DNA of 64,000 nt from Hymenopellis radicata. Taxonomy: Eukaryota > Basidiomycota > Agaricomycetes > Agaricales > Physalacriaceae. The notes under the pieces are model-generated. The model had not been told where the DNA came from. It saw nothing but the letters and a program-made list of their open reading frames with translations, and made no database searches. The stretch is taken from the NCBI GenBank assembly GCA_015501595.1, contig JADNRX010000045.1:62001-126000 (forward strand), given 5' to 3'. The position numbers were made by a program, and so were the translations under genes. Every line of letters begins with the position of its first letter. Position 1 is the first letter of the stretch. Positions 11,672-22,972 of this stretch are shown here, piece by piece.

Positions 11672-14600
11672 TTAACGTACGTAGTTTCGAGATCTTTTTA
11701 CATGCGAGCCGGTTTATATTATGTATCCTATGTATATGCATTCTCATCTTCACAATTCAATATGTATTCATACTACAGAATCATGCGGAAACTTCCATTC
11801 TTGAAAAGCCCCATCTACATATGCTAAATCGTATGCACCTAGACCTCCGTCGCCAGAAAAGCCCGACTGTCACCATGGAGCACGGCGTACGCGACGGCGG
11901 GGAATGATCTCACGCCCAGGATACCCGCCCAACGAAAGAATCTGAGCGACGCGAGTGAAGTGCTGGTTAGGTGCAAGGACGGCAACCTTTCCGGCGCTCA
12001 TGTTGAGGTACATCGCTCAATAAAGCACAAGTACGTAGTATTAAGTCGAGTCGGGGCTCGCAATGGTCTACTAGTAGTACTAACAACTGGAAGAGCGGAC
12101 TAGGGAAAATCTAATCTAAGTCGTACAGACAAATTAAATGAAGTCTAAGGTAAGGTAGCGAACAGGCTCGAAAAATGCATGCTCATGGCTAGGCGTCTAC
12201 TGCTGTTGCTGCTGACGAGCAACACAAGCGGGGCACAGCGCATTGATGTGCGGATCTATTATGTCTGAGAGAAACACTAGGATGAAAGAAGATGTGACGC
12301 ACTGTACTGCTGAGGGAACGTCTTGCTAAAGTACGGAAGTCATGTCAGCGTATCGCTTGGGTAACGAGGTTAACGGCCTACTTTTGCCGGCAGGTCCTGA
12401 GGCAGCTGGGGGGCTTGCACGTCAGAGGGTGGAAGGGACTCCAGCGACAGTTGGAGTTCTCGCAGGTGATCCAAAGACCATAAATATTAGCGCTAGAAGT
12501 ATGCGAGCATGCAGTGTTCTACCATTTCATCTGGCTAGTTGTAAAATGGTGTCATTATAAGAACGGACGGTCGAAGAAGAACACATACCAGGGTTACGCC
12601 GTGACCACATTGGGTGTACACGTTACGAACTCTTGCAAGAAAATGAGCCTCGTTATTCTCGAGGACAACAGGAATACGTACTGGCGAAGGCAGCACATTT
12701 CGAATTGCGTCGAGGAAGGGTAGTATTAAGACTTGTGAGAGAGTAAGAAGAAGAGAGCTGAGGAGATGATGAAATAACTTGCCAGCCACCTAGAGGTTTT
12801 ATAGTACGACGGCCACAGATTCTACGACGCCATTGCCTACGGACCCGTGCATGACACTCCCGCCGTCGCAAGTACGCCTCACAGTTATTCATATTGTAAG
12901 GGAACTGTTGTGTACCTAGTCATGAGCTGAAGCGAGATAATGCCTCCTCTTGAAGCCGGAAAAGGGTGGAAACGATGGCTCCGAAAATTTGACCAGCGGA
13001 GGGTTACGAACACACCTGTTCCGGGATATTGATATCGGTGAGGAAAGAAAGACTCACCAGGACTGTACCGCGGTCTTGAACCTTTCACTGTATAATCATC
13101 ACAATTGTAGGGCGCACTGCAAGGCGCAGGAGTCGCCGTTGGTCCGTGCTCAGTTGGATCAGAAAAGACAGACCGACTCCGACAGCGCTGATGGCATAAA
13201 GCAATGTAGAGTATTAGGCTGAGGTTTGAACTGAGTAACAAGAACAGGACGACAAATTGCGTCCGGTTAACGAGGCGATGAAGAACGAAGACAAGCCACG
13301 GCGAAAGCCGTGTCGGCGCCGGCCGGCTGTGGTAACATCGCGCAGAAGTGGTCAGCCATACTCATACTGATACTCGCGATCACCTGCTCAGCCTCTTGCA
13401 TCAACCACAACCTCCGCATTTCGATCTCTCAGGCAAGCCGACGCTATTCGTGGCTGTGTTGAAGCCCGCTACCGAACCGAAGCCATGTTACTAGAGTCAT
13501 CCGCTTCGCGCTGCTCTTTAACTTTCGGCTGCTGCCAGTGGCACTTGAACTTCAAAGCTGGAGAATGGCATCCCCATTGGACGTTGAAACATTGATTCTA
13601 CGGGAGCACTTGGTCATTGATGTTCAACGCATCTGGAAACTAACGCCAGCGATGTCGGTGCCGCTGTACTGTTGCCTTTGTATTTTTTTAATTCCCAACT
13701 TTGCCGCACATCCGAAAACGCGTTGCACCCGCTCAGGGGCACTGTTAGACTTGCTCCTCCAGGGAACTCCAGGAGTCAGCAAATTCGCAGAATTATGTTC
13801 GACACCGTACTCCTTTATGATAAGAACCGCCCATCCGTAACATGTACGACTCACATCCTAGGCGCTGTCTACGGTGGTTTCGCTCTCTCCTTTGAGTACT
13901 GTCATGGCAGGCGAGTTGCCACCTCATTTCACCGTTATGTATGCGCGGCGTTTCTAATTTCTTTGCATAGGAAACTGTAAGTCAGATGTATTGATCGGTA
14001 TTAGATGTCGTGTGAGTCCGTTCGATTTCGTTTGACCCAGGCAGAGTTTATAGTGATCCCACGGATTCATGACCACTGATGCTGTGTCAATGTTCCGTTG
14101 CCAGTCAGAAAGACCGGCTTTCTAAAGCCCTTGGTCCTTCTAGCTGGCCTGTTCCCCGAGTGTTGCTACTGTCAAGTACAGCCGCAGATATTCATTAATC
14201 ATTGGCTTTTACAACCCGGTCTTTCTTACTAGTTTCATGAACCATGTTGACGACTATGGTTCTTGGTATTCATGGAGCGTCGGACGTAAACTCCCTTGGG
14301 TAGTTGTCTGCGACTCGAGGGCTCTACCGTCGGCGCTTCTCCACTTGTCGGGCAATGTACAGCCCTCGTAAACCTCATCGGCCCACAGTGCTTAAACGCA
14401 CCAATGGTTCACGAGAATCGTGTGACGTTGACATGCTTTTAAATGGCCAGTAGCCTTGCCGAAGCTGAGGACTGACGGAGCACCGGCAAAGAACAAGACG
14501 TTGGGTTGTGAGCTCACAACCGTGAGCCATCACAAGCCACGCCAGTTATTCTTCTTCCTAACTCAGTTCCTGGGAAGCTACAGAGCGGTAAGGACGCATG

Positions 14601-14841
14601 ACCGACGTTCGAAACTCGAATTCACGGTGTTTCTGCGTGTTCAAGACGTTGTAATAATAAATAAGTATATAAAACACGCCTGAAAGAAGCAAGACAAGTA
14701 CACGACAGAGTATCACAGTAACTAGAAAGCATCGGGAAAGCACAGACAACAGGGTATCACAGTAACATACATAGTAAGTACTAGAGAGATATTTCATCAT
14801 GCGAGATGATAAAAACAACTCGACGCAGAAACGACAGAAAC
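11672..14841. other. Gene-poor stretch
   Basis: About 3.2 kb without a supported gene. Open frames at 13538-13980 (plus) have a hydrophobic stretch (MSVPLYCCLCIFLIPNFAA) that faintly recalls agaric membrane proteins, but I could not build a consistent exon structure. A 75-bp relic of the MON2 start region is at about 11832-11907. Confidence 0.4.
11832..11907 (-). repeat. Diverged copy of the MON2 5' end
   Basis: On the minus strand this segment repeats the last bases of the MON2 5' leader and its first exon. A 27-28-bp block covering GTCGCGTACGCCGTGCTC is identical to bases just upstream of the MON2 ATG (about 8304-8331). The following 34 bases align at about 26 positions with MON2 codons 2-12, including CTTTT..TGG.GACGGAG. 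It has no open continuation, so it is a fragment and not a gene. Confidence 0.6.
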
Positions 14842-16006
14842 TCAAGCGAAGCCACGGTATAGCCCCTCATCAACGCCGTCCCTAATGTCGAGTGCGTCGT
14901 TGAGATCAGCGAGCACGGCGTCCTCAGCATAATCGACGAGGTATGGCGCGAATTTCGCGATCTAAGCAAACGATTATGAGAACACGCAGGCGAGCGTAGT
15001 ACAGGAAATCATTGACTCACATCAAAGTTCTTCGAGCTAGGCTCAAGTGGGACACCGACAGATTCCCCGCCGGGCTGGGCCATTTCTGTGTCCTCGTCGA
15101 CTGCGACAGCCACGACAGTTTGGTCAACGTTGACGTTGGCATCGGAAGTGCGATCCATTCCCTTAGAGCATGAAGGATCAGAAAAGCGTGTTGACGACAG
15201 AAGTGAAAACCCACCTCCTCATCATACATCGCCGGGGCATTGCCATCATAATACGCTGATGGATCGTGAAAAGCGGATGGCTGGAAGTAGTAGGGTACAG
15301 GCGAGGCGGCTTGTTGAACAGGTTGCGAGATGTTGGGCATGGGCATGGGCGCGGTGAAGGTGAAATCACAGTCAGTCGGCAGTGAAAACGCGGTACGTGC
15401 TGACAGGTCGAAGTCCAGGGAAGAGGTAGTCGTTCCCTGAGCGTAGCCGTACGGCGGGAGAGGATAGCCTTGTTGGACGGGTTGCATGGGGGCTAAGATA
15501 GCAGGCATTGGCGCGGTGAAGGTGAAGGGGAAGGGGAAAGAATTGTCCGCGCCATTGACGCGTGTATCATCGTCGTTGATCAATGGGGACTGGGTCGGAG
15601 CTGAGACACTATGGACGCCTCGATTGTTCCTCCTTCGAGACCTCTTTGTCGACTTCTGCTGTTTGTTTTTCCCCTTCGCCTGGCCTTTCGCTGCTTTTGT
15701 TGGCATATATTTCCAGTCTGGGTACATTTCGAGCTGTAGCTCTTTCGCCGCATCCTGGGCAGCGAGGTAAGGTTGCCGCTGGTGATCTTTAAGCCTCCCC
15801 CAACGGCCACCATCTCCGTCGAGCGTGATTCCATTATACATGCGGTAGATCAGGTATTGATTTGGAGGGCGTGGAATATGGACGCCAGACTCAGTAACGC
15901 GATGCTTGCGCATATACCTGAGAATAAATTCCTTCGGAGACTCCCTATGAAGAGAAGGGGAAGATGATGTGGTCGCGGACTGGGCAATTGTCGTCAACGA
16001 GGCCAT
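14842..16006 (-). CDS. HMG-box protein
   Basis: Three exons (15215-16006, 15021-15161, 14842-14961) join in frame to 350 residues, with introns of 53 and 59 nt. An HMG-box DNA-binding domain lies near the N-terminus: HIPRPPNQYLIYR, then RQPYLAAQDAAKELQLEMYPDWKYMP, followed by a basic tail (KNKQQKSTKRSRRRNNRG). The rest is low-complexity and Pro/Tyr-rich, with an acidic end. The layout fits agaric HMG transcription factors of the MATA_HMG type. The box is about 10-12 residues shorter than usual between the RPPN helix and the RQPY helix. Either this is a real deletion or a splice there was missed. Confidence 0.75.
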
Positions 16007-17398
16007 AGGTATTGTTTTGAGTAGTAGAGAAATTCAGTGAATGTGTTGGTTGGCGTGAGTGGCAACGATTGTGGTTGTGGATGAGAGCCAAATGTGTCGA
16101 CAATGGCCGACAATAAAGAAAATTTGATCACGTGGGCGCCCACCACCGCTGAAATACCTGTTTTGGAATGCCAAAGCCATAACCCTGAGCCGCCTAGACA
16201 AGCGGAGCGCTCCGTTACAGTTATGTGAACGCTTCATGACTGTCCGCGAGAACACTCAGTTCCTAGGAAGAAGTGTGGCGTCGCATAAATGAGATTGGAG
16301 ATGTAACAGAACAATTGAACTGGAAAAACATCGTTATTAGTCGTACATAATAGCAAGGCAGGACAAATGAGTGTCTTACTTCGGTGATTCCTACTGTTCC
16401 TTGACTAGCAGAAAGTGTGGCGCAATTACAAGCAAAGAATTCTTGATGTTACGACTGAAGCTGTTTCCAGGCGTAGGACGATAAGCCTTGCGAAGACATT
16501 TCACAGCAATCCAGGACGTTCAAGCCTGTGTCTGGTTGAGAAAGAGAAGTTTGAAGGGACAGCACATCGACGAAAGAAGGGACATACAGGGAGATTTCTG
16601 TTCGAATCGACGAGACAGCGTCGTATTAACCGGAAATTTTGTCAAAGACGACTGAAGGCACAGTTTTCGGAATCCAAGTTGGGTGCGGTTACCGTCGACG
16701 GGAGCTGCCGTACATTCGAAGGTATGGAGGATACGGCCCAAGTTTTGAACTCGACGGTACGTTAACACGTCTGGCCGTACAATCTCTAGGAGCGCAGTGC
16801 TAGTAACCTTTCTGTACGTATCATTATAGGACCCATTTAGCAAGTTACGGTCAATAGATAACGACTGGTCTCCTCCAATCGCAAAAACATCGATGCAGTA
16901 TGGCGCCCGTACCGTTGACAGCAGTCGCACGACCACCGATGGTACGGTACCCATCACGGTATGACGGGTGCCGTCTACACCGTAAGTACAGTAACGGGTT
17001 TGTGGTTTGTTGGCGCGTCTACAACAGGTAATCGATTCGGATAACTGATCAGCAGGTCAATGTATAGATCTGGCAGCGTCGAGGGTGCGTCAGGCCCAAT
17101 GATGAGGCCGACGCGTTTTCAGAGAACATATGGACATCTGAATTCCCAAGTTATAAGTAGAACCTCATTGAAATAGGAAGGATACATGCCGCATTTTGAC
17201 GAGATACCACTCCTCGAAGGGTAGACGTTCATGGAAGCCCAGTAGTAGAAGTATTTTTCCTTCCTGTGAGTAGGTATGAGTATGAGGTTCGGAAGGAACC
17301 GTGATCGAGGTCATATCTGGCTTGAACCGTAACCATCATGTGCTCCGCCTTTCAAATTCTTGCCTCCATCTGCGTCCCAGGCTCAGGCTGCCATACGA
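16007..17398. other. Gap between HMG-box gene and retrotransposon 3' tail
   Basis: It contains the HMG gene promoter. Open frames at 16415-16765 (plus) and 16520-16957 (minus) overlap each other and resemble nothing I know. No gene is supported. Confidence 0.4.
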
Positions 17399-17420
17399 GA
17401 TAGATAGATAGATAGATATA
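17398..17420. repeat. (TAGA)n microsatellite tail
   Basis: Five to six TAGA units on the plus strand (TATC on the retrotransposon strand). It sits about 160 bp past the retrotransposon's last stop codon, where several non-LTR families carry a simple-repeat tail instead of poly(A). Confidence 0.7.
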
Positions 17421-17581
17421 TTTTTACGTGCGTCTAGCCCATAAAGAACACAGCACGGTCCGTACTACACTATACATGCTACGGTACCGAACCCACTTCC
17501 TCCTTAACTGATCTAGATTGGTCCCTGTCGGGTACGTCGGCACAATGCTCCAGAGGAAGGGGTGAAAAGTCAAACTTGTAA

Positions 17582-19325
17582 TTACTGGTACCAATCGGGT
17601 ACATACATAGGTTCATCAAGAACAATCTGCAAGAGGTCATACACATAGGCGGCAACAAGAGGTATTAGCTCATCATATTCCATCACCATATGCCACCATT
17701 CTATGGGCGTCTTCGCGCGCCCCTTCAAAGCCGGGTAGAGCTTCCACACAGCAAGCATCATCAGAGTTCGACGTTCGACCAACGAGGGAGCTGTGCACCA
17801 CATAAGCACGTGCAGTTCATCCTCCGTGTCGTCACCACACAACCGGCATAACCTCCAATGTCTCGGTACGCCCTGTGCAAATGCTACCGGGCGAGGCAGC
17901 CATTTTGCGGCTTCGACACCCAGAGTGTGGGAGCCTGTCATGAGTCTGGTTAACGCGACACGATGCGCGGGAATACGCGTGAGGAGGTAGGAGCGAAACA
18001 CCAGAGCGTGGCTTGATACCTTCCCACCTTTACCACCCTGCCGCCGCCCAACAAGCATTGGCAGCCGCTGCTGACCTATCTGGTCAGACACCCAGCGCTC
18101 CGCCGCTACCCTCACCCCCGCCACCAAGCTGTCAATTCCCGCTACCGAGGATAATGCCTCCCCCCAATCCAGGGGCGGCACAACGCCAACTCGCAAAAGA
18201 ACATGTACCACATCACTGAGCCAACCCGGCTTACCCGCCCTCCATAACGCCACATACGCGGACAGGCATCTTGTCACCAGCCGAGCATCCGGCAGTTGCC
18301 AGAGACCTCGCAAGAATCGCAAAGGCCTGCTGATGCGCGTAAAGCGGAGGGGCACAATCCCAGTCTCTGAGTAAAGAATAGCAATTCTTGACCGGTCATG
18401 AAGGTGTAGGACGCGCCGGAGGAAGTAAACTTCCACGGCCTCCAGTAGCGCCAGATTTGCTGCTCTCAAGTCGATTGCAACTTCGGAGGCATGACTTGCT
18501 ATCCGGGATTTGTAGATCATCAGTGCCTGAGCGGGGGGTAGATCACCGAAATGCTTCTGCAAGCGCAGTGTAACATTTGCTGTTTTACGTGCTGTGACTG
18601 CCTTTGCGGCGTACATCGTTGCGAAGAGTCCTCCCTTCCGCGAGCTGAACGTGGAGCCGAGGTACTTATGTTCATCAACCCATTCAATCGGTTTTCCTTG
18701 GAGATACAGTGTAGGGAGAACCTCGGGAACCACCCCGAAGACCATCGCCTGTTGCGAATCATCAGTGCTCACGCTCAAGCAGTCCATATCAAGCACACCT
18801 TTGTTTTTGGTACATTGACCATAAAACCTTTCCGACTCGCGTAGCTGCCATACTCGTCGAGGTGAGCCACGATGCCATTTGGACCAGACCACATTGCGCC
18901 ATCATCGGCATGCAGAAGGTGATTAATTACAACTCCAGCCATGACGGTATCTTCAGGGTGGGGGGAGATGTATAGGTCGGATGAGACAAAGTTCCACAAC
19001 GTCGGAGAGGACGTGTCGCCAGTAAGAATGCCAATTGTTGTGGCGAATGGTGTCGAGACTTGGGAGCCCAACCGCACTACATAGCTCATAGACCCATATA
19101 GCATGCGCAACCAGTCAAAAATCGGACCCCCGGCGCCCTTCCGATATAGCATGGACCACATCATGCCGTGGTTTGTCCACGGAAACGCATTTGTGAGATC
19201 GGGAAAGACAACATAAAGTGTCTTGTTCTCCGCCATAGCCATTTGAATAGCACACTGTAAAATCCACGGGTTGTTGAGTGCGTTGTAGCCCTTCCGGAAG
19301 CCGTTCTGAGTTTCTGGAATGATCT
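17582..19325 (-). pseudogene. Retrotransposon RT, C-terminal half plus zinc finger
   Basis: It begins inside RT at PETQNGFRKGYNALNNPWIL, next to the 9-bp duplication. RT motifs follow: VVFPDLTNAFPW (motif A), LTGDTSSPTLW (motif B) and LLHADDGAMW (motif C, with HADD instead of YADD). A frame change between about 18780 and 18830 separates it from the thumb/connection region (EWVDEHKYLGSTF). The C-terminus carries a zf-RVT-like Cys/His cluster (CRLCGDDTEDELHVLMWC) and ends at 17582. The frameshift and the lost N-terminal half make it non-functional. Confidence 0.85.
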
Positions 19326-19536
19326 TAGTCTCTTTTAAACAGACGACGATACATGACGATCGCAAGCGATGTATGTATGTAGTCTGTCGATGATCGAAGC
19401 CTTTCGCAGCGCCATTTTTCTGTGATGTCATGTCAAGCACGTGACGCGCTGACGCGTCCTAATTTTGGATCGATCTTGCCTTTTACTATCACTTTCCGCC
19501 TCGTTCGACGTGTTTTCAGGCGCGAAACTCTTCCAA

Positions 19537-22500
19537 ATGTCATTCTTTGAACCACCATCGACTAGACAGAAAAAACAATGGACAAGGATACCCCGACCAG
19601 GCGATGATGGTTGGGAAATTCCGGTGTCAAACCCGCTTCTTACAGATGGGCCATCACAGCATACGCGACCGCGAACCATATCGTCTCCATTCCCTGCACC
19701 ACCACACTTGACATCAACACCTGTCTCTGCTGCCTTGAATCCGCTCCCAACCCCCATCTCCGCGCCAGCCGCCTCTCTGGCATTTCAACATGTCTTTCTC
19801 GATAGTCCTATTGATTATTCTGGACCTGCTCGAAAGCGCCCGCTGACCGCATTTGAGCGTGTTGATATTGTCCTGAAGGAAGTCGCCGAACATTATCGGT
19901 CAATGGCGGACTTCCTTCTGGACTACTTCGTGTTTATCAATCCTCGAAGCAAAGAGCGCGATCCACGGACCACGAAACACATTAGATCTGTCACCCAATT
20001 CTGCCAACGTGGGAAGGCATTTGCGGTTGTCGAGGCTCTTTATCGCCATCCTTGCAGCTTCCCTCGCATCGCTCAGATCACATTCTCGAACGCGACCAGT
20101 CCTTTGATGGGAATGCTGATCCACGTAACATCATGTACGCTCGTATTGCTCTATCCGCCTGGGCAACTCGGCTAGTCGGTCGTCGCGCACATACGGAGAT
20201 CCGTAAACTAGGCGTTGATGAGAAGGACGACAAATCTTTTCGTGTCCATATTCCTGCATCCGCCAACGATCGCACCCGACACTTGCGCGTTCTTGTTCAG
20301 AGACATGAGATGATGGAGTTCACGATGGACGCCCTCATAACACGGCTGAAAAGACGTGCTCCGTTAATCTGGTTTCTGACTGAGGAAATGGCTGGTCCGA
20401 AGAAGAAGGGGGTTATTGTGATACGGAAAACTCGTCCTCATCCGATGGTAAGATCTTTCCCAAGTTACAGGTTGGTTTGTGCTAAATTAAATGATAGATC
20501 CAGGCCGCTGCCATTTGTTCGTTTCTTATCAGTCGGAATCGATTTGCCACGGGATATATGGCGATGCAGATGGGTATCTGGCACTTCGCGTGTAAATCCC
20601 ATATCGATATCAAACGCGTCTACACCCGTCTTGGCTCCAGCGTCAGCGATCATACTGCACGGCTTGCTCTTATTGCGCTTGCTGATTCCGGGCGGAAGGA
20701 GGTTCGCGACACTATCGCTCGCGTCATGGAAGAGTCGGGTTACATTCCCTACTGTCGTATCTTCGACAATGTCCAACAGTACCAACGAGTATACGAGCAT
20801 GGGAGTGGACGACGGAATAAAATGATTACGGGAACAGCAGCGACAGCAGTCTTGATGTCGAACGTAGAGCCTGGTGCTTTTGACGTGCAGGACCATCTTG
20901 ATCGTGTCATGGCCAACGAACGACGCCATCTTACCGTATCATCTCTGTATGATGACATCGACTGGCAACACCTCGATGAGGCTTTAGCTCTCCACTTTGT
21001 CCGCACTCTTGTCGAATTCATTCCCCAGCTCAATCATCTGCAGTCCGATGTCTCCAAGAGCTTTCGTACCACCCTCGCGAAACACCGCATGCCTGACGAT
21101 CATGTTACCATTGTTCAGCCACTCGGAACGAATGCTGAGAAGGAGATAGAAAATGCCGGCATGTATCAGTCGCAGCTTGACTTCGACGCGCAGATGGGTA
21201 TCAAGCCCGAATATGCCGACAAGTCATTGCAGTGGGAGCGAGGCGATGGCGGGTCCTTTGGGACATTCTGTCGTGTCAAGAAGATCATGACAGTGCAGGA
21301 TATCGACCGGTACCTTTCGTTTCGCAATCGAATCTCGACTCCCGAGATCTGGCATTCCCGCGCAACCAATCTGAATACCACCGCGTCAAATCATTATGGA
21401 CCACCAGCATGTGGTGATCCATCATCACTCACACAGAATGCTGCGGCGACATCAATGTATCGACCACCAGACCTGTCGAAATGCGACTTCTATCCCACGT
21501 CTCGGACTATGAGCCTCATCTGGAATGCCCGCGTACTTGATGTGTGGAGTATTCAGCTCGCAAATCATGGCGACATCCTGGAGTACTTCGAATCACAGTC
21601 ACAAGCTGACATCGACGCTATAACGGTCGAGAGCCTGATGGTGCAGGCACGAAGTATGGTCAAGTGCTATGCCAACTCAACCGCTCATCAACAAGCACTC
21701 TCAAAGGAAGACTCGACCTCTGGAGACGACGAGTACAGGATCCCTGCTGGAGATCCTTGGACAGATCATACGTTCGCACGAGAAGGGTTCGATGGTGATC
21801 AGGTACTCGCCAATTCGATTCTCTATCTCCGGGACTTTGGATGGTGGACTGAGATTAGTTACGCGGTGGCCGATGGTGATATTGGACGCGTATACGAGAT
21901 TCTCAAGGTTAGATTTCATTCTGCTTGCTGTAAATGAAACTGAGAATCGTTTAGGCATGGATCTTTGTATTTGCAGGCGCTTCAAACCGAAACTACACGC
22001 AGTACTTCCTCGAAATGTACTGCCTCTTTCAATATGAGGCCTCGACAGAACTGCATGATGCTCTGTTTAACAACTGGCTCATTGCTCTGGCAGGAAAGCT
22101 CCGCGCGCGCATTGAAGGCGATCTCCTTCAAGAGCATTCAAATAAATGGCTCGAAGATTTTGTGCAGGCGCATGGCGGCGATTTTGATAAGGCCTTCTAT
22201 CGAGATAGCATATCCCCAAACGTGCTTTTCTTCCTTCGCTTCAAGGAAGTGTTTGAAGATTCCTTTGATCTCAAGCGCCGAAGCAAGTCTCATACTTCTC
22301 TGCATCTTCGTGTCGAGTACCAGATTCTCTTTAAGATCTTTCGCAAGGAGCAGATTCAACTATTCCGTTCTACTCGCTTTATGGGACACGTTGCCTTCGA
22401 CTTCTTGAATCGTGGATGGCCAAACCTCGGGGAACGAATACCCGACTTTGTCAAGCGAACATCTGCTCATGCAGCCATGGTTCGAAAAATTGAGGAAGCA

Positions 22501-22971
22501 AGAACGATTCATTTAGCGAAGCGGGATACACAACCCAACACTCCACCGTTCTCTTCTACTACCCCCTTCGCTTCTCTGAGCCCTCCATCCGACATCGCAT
22601 CAGCTCTTCATGATTCCATGTCCTACGACCAGTTGCCGTCACCTTTCCTACCTCCTACGATCCCCGGCATATCGACTCTTGATCTTGAAGAAGGCAGCGG
22701 CTCTGAAGGGTCCGTATCGAATTATGAAGATAGAGATGACGAGGAGGAAATGGATAAGAGTGAGGATGAGTTTACAGTGCTTGAGAGTGGATCGGACTTG
22801 GCGCCGGTGCTGGATCCAGAGACGGGCAGGATGTTGGACGACTGGCATTCACAGGAGGAATTCGAGGGAATGTTAAGGGAAGCAGAGAGAGAAGAGGCTG
22901 AGAAAGAAGATGATGAGGAAGCAGAGGATAATGACGAATTCATGTACGATTCAGATGGTGAGGAAGCATAA
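19537..22971 (+). CDS. DUF6589 protein of the nested element
   Basis: A multi-exon gene from ATG 19537 to TAA 22971, roughly 1,050 residues. Characteristic DUF6589 stretches include WHFACKSHIDIKRVYTRLGS, TGTAATAVL, EPGAFDVQDHLDRV, LQPLGTNAEKEIENAG as VQPLGTNAEKEIENAG, WERGDGGSF, NHYGPPACGDPSSLT and DFGWWTEI. After a clear 47-nt intron (21908-21954) come AWIFVFAGASN, NNWLIALAGKL and EGDLLQEHSNKWLEDFV. The C-terminus is Ser/Pro-rich and then strongly acidic (Asp/Glu). Upstream junctions near 20.05 and 20.45-20.55 kb are not fixed. DUF6589 has no known function. Its presence as one of only two genes in a mobilised unit suggests a role in transposition. Confidence 0.85.
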
Positions 22972-22972
22972 T

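Noticed and set aside
13538..13980. Possible membrane-protein gene
   Set aside because: One hydrophobic stretch only; no consistent exon structure and no family motif.
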